Assembly: GCA_963582255.1 (NCBI GenBank)
Contig: CAUZRD010000059.1
Coordinates: 1 to 11,730 of the forward strand
Origin: CAUZRD01 sp963582255
GTDB lineage: Bacteria > Pseudomonadota > Alphaproteobacteria > Rhizobiales > TMED25
Reading direction: 5' to 3'
Length of the DNA stretch: 11,730 nt
Below, in pieces: positions 7,406-11,730 of this stretch. The translations under genes and the position numbers were made by a program. The notes beneath the pieces are model-generated. The model did no database searches. It was given only the letters and a program-made list of their open reading frames with translations, and was not told the DNA's origin. Each line of letters begins with the position of its first letter. Positions within the stretch are counted from its first letter, which is position 1.

Positions 7406-8494
7406 ATGCTCGAATGGCTGGCGTCTGAAAGCCTGAGCGGGGGCCCAACGCTCAATCTGTTTCGTTACATCACATTTCGTACTGGTGGTGCGATGATTAC
7501 GGCAATGTTGATCGTGTTTTTGCTCGGTCCGTGGATCATTTCGCATCTAAAAATTAGGCAGGGGGGAGGCCAGCCTATACGTGAGGATGGGCCGGAGCGA
7601 CATATCATAGAAAAGCAGGGGACGCCCACAATGGGTGGGTTAATGATCTTGCTTGGGGTGTGCGTTGCTGTGCTGGTGTGGGCAAATCTAAACAATTTGT
7701 ACGTTTGGTTAGTACTATTTGTTACCCTTTCATTTGGCATGATTGGGTTTTATGACGATTATTTAAAGATTAAGCGCTCAACTAGTGGTGGGTTTTCAGG
7801 CCGGATCCGTCTGGGTATTGAATTTGGCATCGCCGGTGTTGCTGTGTGGGGATTTATGAGTATTGGGGCAGAACCTCTAGCTAATTCTCTGGCTCTACCG
7901 TTTGTAAAAGGACTTTTGATCAATTTGGGATGGTTTTTCCTTCCCTTTGGTGCGGTCGTAATCGTTGGTGCTGGTAATGCGGTCAATCTTACCGATGGGC
8001 TTGATGGACTGGCTATTGTTCCAGTGATGATCGCTGCAGCTAGTTTCGGGTTTATCACCTACCTGGTTGGTAATGCGGTCTTTGCCGATTATCTGCAGGT
8101 ACATTTTGTCCCAGGTACCGGCGAACTTGCGGTCATTTGTGGAGCTATCATTGGAGCTGGACTAGGATTTTTGTGGTTCAATGCGCCGCCGGCGATGATC
8201 TTTATGGGAGATACCGGGTCGCTTGCGCTGGGCGGCGCGATTGGGGCTATCGCCGTTGCCGCCAAGCATGAGCTGGTTCTTGCCATTATTGGCGGGTTGT
8301 TCGTTTTAGAGGCCGTATCGGTGATTGTTCAGGTGGCAAGCTTCAAGCTCACTGGAAAGAGGGTCTTTCGTATGGCACCTTTGCACCATCATTTTGAAGA
8401 AAAAGGCTGGAAGGAGGCGACTATCGTAATCCGCTTTTGGATTATAGCCGTGGTTCTAGCAATGGCTGGTCTTTCGACATTGAAACTCAGATGA
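7406..8494 (+). CDS. mraY: Phospho-MurNAc-pentapeptide transferase MraY
   Basis: MraY is the integral membrane enzyme that transfers phospho-MurNAc-pentapeptide from UDP to undecaprenyl phosphate, making lipid I. The 362 residues alternate hydrophobic helices with conserved cytoplasmic loops, consistent with the family's ten transmembrane segments. Motifs are GQPIREDGPERH and GTPTMGG in the first loop, the aspartate pair D117-D118 (YDDYLK), NLTDGLDG at 194-201, FMGDTGS with D269, and HHHFE with the histidines at 327-329. These include the Mg2+ and catalytic residues of the family. ATG 7406 is preceded by GGAGG at 7391-7395, which overlaps the end of murF, and a second GAGG at 7398-7401. It lies between the last cytoplasmic ligases and the lipid-stage enzymes, in pathway order with MurG downstream. 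Confidence 0.97.
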   Translation: MLEWLASESLSGGPTLNLFRYITFRTGGAMITAMLIVFLLGPWIISHLKIRQGGGQPIREDGPERHIIEKQGTPTMGGLMILLGVCVAVLVWANLNNLYVWLVLFVTLSFGMIGFYDDYLKIKRSTSGGFSGRIRLGIEFGIAGVAVWGFMSIGAEPLANSLALPFVKGLLINLGWFFLPFGAVVIVGAGNAVNLTDGLDGLAIVPVMIAAASFGFITYLVGNAVFADYLQVHFVPGTGELAVICGAIIGAGLGFLWFNAPPAMIFMGDTGSLALGGAIGAIAVAAKHELVLAIIGGLFVLEAVSVIVQVASFKLTGKRVFRMAPLHHHFEEKGWKEATIVIRFWIIAVVLAMAGLSTLKLR

Positions 8495-8503
8495 GGCGCT
8501 CAG

Positions 8504-9919
8504 ATGATCCCGCTAACACATATGAAGGGATGCACCCTTTATGTTTATGGGCTGGGGCATACGGGTCAAACAGCTGTTGCGGCGCTCCTGGCGGGCGGTG
8601 CCCAAGTCTGGGCTTTTGACGATCTTAAAGAAGCGCGTGAAGTTGGCATAGGCAAGGGTGCTCGGATTGCATCGCCTGACGAGATTGATTGGTCCTGTAT
8701 TGATGCGGTTGTCCTGAGTCCGGGAATCCCGTTCACCCATCCAGAGCCTCATGATGTTGTCAACCGTGCCTCAGAACGCGCAATCCCTGTTATTGGCGAT
8801 ACAGAGCTCTTTATCAATGAAATTGCAATTTACGGTGATTTTGCTCGATTGGTCGGAGTGACGGGAACAAATGGCAAATCGACCACCACTGCGCTGATCG
8901 GCCATCTTCTGAGCCATGCGGGGATTGAAAATCAGGTTGGGGGGAATATCGGTAGTCAGGCTGTCTTGGAACTTTCACTGCCCATTAACCCTGTCGTGTA
9001 TGTGATTGAGCTGTCGTCTTATCAGATTGATTTGACCCCACACCTAAAGCCAGATGTTGCCGTGTTCTTGAATGTATCTCCAGACCATCTTGGTCGGCAT
9101 GGTGGCATGGAGGGATATATTGATGCCAAAGCTGGAATTTTTTTGAGGCAAAGTGCGGGCGATGTTTTAGTGCTGGGACAGGATGATGTGGCATCGCGTG
9201 CGTTATCAGCTCGTGTTTCTCCAAAGGCGGATTTTATCCCGATTTCCCAGAATAAATCTGTCGCGGGCGGAGTGTGGGTCGATGGGATGCGGTTGATTGA
9301 TGGGCGTGGTGACAATCAATTAGAATATGCAGATCTATCCAATATTTCTTCTCTAAGGGGTGAACATAATTTCCAAAATGCTGCTGCAGCCTCTGCAGTC
9401 CTCATGGGGCTTGGTATAACCACCGAACGATTTTCTGGTGGATTTAAAAGTTTTTTAGGCCTTGCCCACCGTATGGAGCAGATTGCACGGGCAGGCGCGG
9501 TTTTATTTGTTAATGATAGCAAGGCAACCAATGCCGAAGCTACGGAAAGGGCGTTGAGCTCATACCAAAGTATTCACTGGATCGCGGGTGGGCAGGCCAA
9601 GGGTGGGGGCATTGCCTCGTTGTCTCATGTCTTTGGGCGTATTGAGAAAGCCTATCTGATTGGCGAGGCGGCTGAAGCTTTTGCTGCCACGCTCCAAGCT
9701 CACGATGTTATGTTTGAAATCCATGATGGTCTTGATGCAGCGGTTGACGCTGCGGCTCGCGGTGCTTTTGAAAGCTCTGGCATGGAGCCTGCGGTGTTGC
9801 TGTCACCAGCAGCGGCTTCTTTTGATCACTTTAAGAATTTTGAGATGAGGGGGGATGCGTTCCGGGCAGCGGTGATGCAGTGGTTAGACAAACTCCATCT
9901 GGCTCACGGAGAGCGATGA
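8504..9919 (+). CDS. murD: UDP-MurNAc-L-alanine:D-glutamate ligase MurD
   Basis: MurD is the cytoplasmic ligase that adds D-glutamate to UDP-MurNAc-L-alanine. The 471 residues show an N-terminal dinucleotide-fold domain (LYVYGLGHTGQTA), SPGIP, the ATP loop GTNGKST at 121-127, ELSSYQID and NVSPDHLGRHG in the central domain, and NDSKATNAEATERAL and LSPAAASFDHF in the C-terminal domain. ATG 8504 follows the mraY stop by nine bases and has GAGG at 8493-8496 with seven-base spacing. An internal ATG at 8522 would remove only six residues and is less well placed. The stop TGA overlaps the ftsW start as ATGA. Confidence 0.96.
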   Translation: MIPLTHMKGCTLYVYGLGHTGQTAVAALLAGGAQVWAFDDLKEAREVGIGKGARIASPDEIDWSCIDAVVLSPGIPFTHPEPHDVVNRASERAIPVIGDTELFINEIAIYGDFARLVGVTGTNGKSTTTALIGHLLSHAGIENQVGGNIGSQAVLELSLPINPVVYVIELSSYQIDLTPHLKPDVAVFLNVSPDHLGRHGGMEGYIDAKAGIFLRQSAGDVLVLGQDDVASRALSARVSPKADFIPISQNKSVAGGVWVDGMRLIDGRGDNQLEYADLSNISSLRGEHNFQNAAAASAVLMGLGITTERFSGGFKSFLGLAHRMEQIARAGAVLFVNDSKATNAEATERALSSYQSIHWIAGGQAKGGGIASLSHVFGRIEKAYLIGEAAEAFAATLQAHDVMFEIHDGLDAAVDAAARGAFESSGMEPAVLLSPAAASFDHFKNFEMRGDAFRAAVMQWLDKLHLAHGER

Positions 9920-11067
9920 TGGATTTCAATCGTACTGACGTTAGCGCTGTTTCTGAATGGTGGTGGACCGTCGATAAGTTCCTGTTTGCCGCAGTTATGG
10001 TGCTTATGTTCACCGGATTTATTCTTACTCTTGCGGCCGGTCCATCCGTAGCCTTACGTTTTGATAAGCCGTTATCTTCTGTCCTGGTTCGTCAATTAAT
10101 CTTTATTGGGCCGGCTCTTTGTTTGCTGATCGGTATTTCCCTTCTTGATTCGCGCAATATCCGCAGACTGGCGTTAGTGGTCTTTGCTGCTAGCATCGCA
10201 TTGATGATATTTGCTATCCTGTTCGAACAGCCTAGGAACGGAGCTACACGTTGGCTATGGATTGGGCCGATTTCGTTGCAGCCATCAGAGTTTGCCAAAC
10301 CTGCATTCGTCATACTATCAGCGTGGTTTTTTGTGCAAGGTACCAAGCGGGCGGACCAACCAGGCCATCTGATGGCAATAGTGTTATTCTCTCTTTTCGC
10401 TGCCCTTCTGTTGTTGCAGCCCGATTTAGGCCAAACTATTCTGGTAACGCTGGTTTGGTGTGCAATGTTTTTCATGGCTGGAATGGCTTGGTTTTGGCTC
10501 GTTGGATTTGGGGTTGTCTCAATATTTGGATTAATTGGTGCTTATGTTGCTATGCCGCATGTGACGGAACGGGTTAATACGTTTCTTTATCCAGGCTCAG
10601 GAGATAGGTACCAGGTAGATAAATCGCTGGAGGCGATATTGAGCGGCGGTTGGCTTGGTCGGGGGCCGGGAGAAGGCATCGTCATCCTCAAACTGCCAGA
10701 TGCTCATACAGATTTTGTGTTCGCTGTTGTCGCGGAGGAATTCGGGATCATCGCCTGTCTTATATTGGTGATGATATTTGCATTCATTGTTTTGCGTGGT
10801 TTGAAATGGGCGGCTAATGAGAGTGATCCATTTGTTCGCCTTGCAACGGCAGGGCTGTCTGTTCTGATTGGTGTTCAAGCAGGGATCCATATGGCGGTTA
10901 ATTTGGGACTTGCTCCGGCCAAGGGAATGACCTTGCCGCTAATTTCCTACGGAGGCTCGTCGTTGATGTCGGTCGCGATTTCTATCGGTATGATTTTGGC
11001 TCTGACCCGCCGCCGACCTGGGACCAGTATACAGTTTTCGAGCGGGCAATTTGGAGTTGAAGCTTGA
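9916..11067 (+). CDS. ftsW: Peptidoglycan glycosyltransferase FtsW (SEDS family)
   Basis: FtsW polymerises lipid II glycan strands at the septum as partner of FtsI. From ATG 9916 the protein has 383 residues with a cytoplasmic WWWTVDKF start and multiple membrane helices. SEDS landmarks are GATRWLWIGPISLQPSEFAK, QPDLGQT, GDRYQVDKSLEAILSGGWLG, GRGPGEG, the HTDFVFAVVAEEFG loop with D266 (the aspartate aligned with the essential one in RodA/FtsW), and KGMTLPLISYGGSSL. The frame is open upstream to 9880, but that segment lies within murD and lacks family character. ATG 9916 overlaps the murD stop by four bases. GGAG at 9908-9911 lies four bases from it and seven from the adjacent ATG 9919, so either may be used. 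The FtsW call over RodA rests on the dcw context. Confidence 0.95.
   Translation: MMDFNRTDVSAVSEWWWTVDKFLFAAVMVLMFTGFILTLAAGPSVALRFDKPLSSVLVRQLIFIGPALCLLIGISLLDSRNIRRLALVVFAASIALMIFAILFEQPRNGATRWLWIGPISLQPSEFAKPAFVILSAWFFVQGTKRADQPGHLMAIVLFSLFAALLLLQPDLGQTILVTLVWCAMFFMAGMAWFWLVGFGVVSIFGLIGAYVAMPHVTERVNTFLYPGSGDRYQVDKSLEAILSGGWLGRGPGEGIVILKLPDAHTDFVFAVVAEEFGIIACLILVMIFAFIVLRGLKWAANESDPFVRLATAGLSVLIGVQAGIHMAVNLGLAPAKGMTLPLISYGGSSLMSVAISIGMILALTRRRPGTSIQFSSGQFGVEA
11053..11066 (+). promoter_or_regulatory. Ribosome-binding site that decides the murG TTG start
   Basis: GGAG at 11053-11056, inside the end of ftsW, is followed after seven bases by TTG 11064-11066. The ftsW stop TGA 11065-11067 overlaps it. 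No ATG lies in the murG frame nearby, and the next candidate, GTG 11073, lacks a comparable site. This favours TTG as the start. Confidence 0.6.
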
Positions 11068-11730
11068 GAGCAGTGCTTGATGAAATTCAGGTTGTCATCT
11101 CGGCCGGCGGGACTGGTGGACATCTGTTTCCTGCACGTGCGCTTGGTGAGGAGCTAGCCCGGCGCGGTGTCCAGGTTGAGCTGATGACCGATCATCGAGC
11201 CCAAAGTCTTGGTGACGGTTTTCCGGCCCGGCATATCCACCTTATTGTTTCAGCAACACCTGTTGGGCGCTCGGTGTTGCGGTTGGTTGGCGCATGTCTA
11301 ACATTGGTACGTGGTATCGCAATGTCCATCGGACTTTTAAAGTCTATAGCGCCACGGGTGGTGATCGGTTTTGGCGGTTATCCGACAGTTCCACCTCTGA
11401 TTGCAGCGCGGCTCTTAGGGCAAACTACCGTCATCCATGAGCAAAACGCGGTGATGGGCCGGGCAAATCGTCTGATTGCCCGATTTTCCGATGCCGTAGC
11501 TCTGTCGACGCCGTACCCTAAAAATGCCGTAGAGAAAATTTTAAAAAAGTCGGTAGTCAGTGGTAATCCGGTCCGTGATACGGTGATTGCTGCCAGCAAG
11601 ACAGTTTATCAGCCGCCTGACAGGTGTGGACCATTCAGATTTTTGGTGTTTGGCGGTAGTCAGGGCGCGCATGTATTCGCGCAGCTTGTGCCCGAAGCTC
11701 TGGGGCGTCTTGAGAAGGACTTGCGCTCCC
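11064..11730 (+). CDS. murG: Lipid II synthase MurG, N-terminal part
   Basis: MurG is the peripheral membrane glycosyltransferase that adds GlcNAc from UDP-GlcNAc to lipid I, giving lipid II. The gene runs off the right edge; 222 full codons are present without a stop. Visible motifs are the N-terminal glycine loop GGTGGH at 15-20 followed by LFPARALGEEL, GFGGYPTVPPLIAAR, HEQNAVMGRANR at 125-136, SGNPVR, and the start of the C-terminal nucleotide-sugar domain FGGSQGA (GGSQGA at 197-202). The start TTG 11064 makes a TTGA overlap with the ftsW stop. The missing remainder should be roughly 130-150 residues by family length. Confidence 0.94.
   Translation, partial: MRAVLDEIQVVISAGGTGGHLFPARALGEELARRGVQVELMTDHRAQSLGDGFPARHIHLIVSATPVGRSVLRLVGACLTLVRGIAMSIGLLKSIAPRVVIGFGGYPTVPPLIAARLLGQTTVIHEQNAVMGRANRLIARFSDAVALSTPYPKNAVEKILKKSVVSGNPVRDTVIAASKTVYQPPDRCGPFRFLVFGGSQGAHVFAQLVPEALGRLEKDLRS

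Noticed and set aside
9880..9915. Upstream extension of ftsW by 12 residues
   Set aside because: It lies within murD and lacks a ribosome site; ATG 9916 or 9919 follows GGAG and sits at the murD stop.

Overview
This window is the front part of an alphaproteobacterial division and cell wall (dcw) cluster, read entirely on the + strand. The identification rests on gene order (amidase, rnpB, mraZ, rsmH, ftsL, ftsI, murE, murF, mraY, murD, ftsW, murG) and on alphaproteobacterial wording of the proteins, for example the MraY substrate loop and the FtsW N-terminus. By eye the base composition is near half G+C, which is low for many Rhodospirillales and Acetobacteraceae. I lean toward that part of the class but cannot fix a genus.

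Layout: positions 1-374 hold the C-terminal end of a zinc N-acetylmuramoyl-L-alanine amidase with a peptidoglycan-binding domain. Positions 416-823 hold the RNase P RNA gene, with a plausible sigma-70 promoter just upstream and a 10-bp P1 stem closing its ends. Positions 843-1173 hold what is left of mraZ: only the second AbrB-like half is in an open frame, and a linker remnant lies in another frame. From 1170 to the window end there are nine genes in close succession: rsmH, ftsL, ftsI, murE, murF, mraY, murD, ftsW and the first part of murG. Most junctions are overlaps or gaps of a few bases. The exceptions are rsmH-ftsL (54 bases) and ftsL-ftsI (88 bases).

The genes form one pathway. MurE, MurF and MurD are cytoplasmic ligases that build UDP-MurNAc-pentapeptide; MurE carries the DNPR signature for meso-diaminopimelate. 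MraY moves the precursor to undecaprenyl phosphate (lipid I), MurG adds GlcNAc (lipid II), and FtsW (glycan polymerase) with FtsI (transpeptidase) build septal wall, with FtsL as divisome scaffold. RsmH methylates 16S rRNA. The upstream amidase trims or recycles wall material.

This is a conserved core region, not an accessory island. I found no mobile element, CRISPR array, toxin system or undescribed multi-gene system. The points worth a second look are the apparently decayed mraZ, a recurring TTGA stop/start junction at three places, a possible 28-codon reading frame between ftsL and ftsI, and the lack of a visible promoter between rnpB and the dcw genes.
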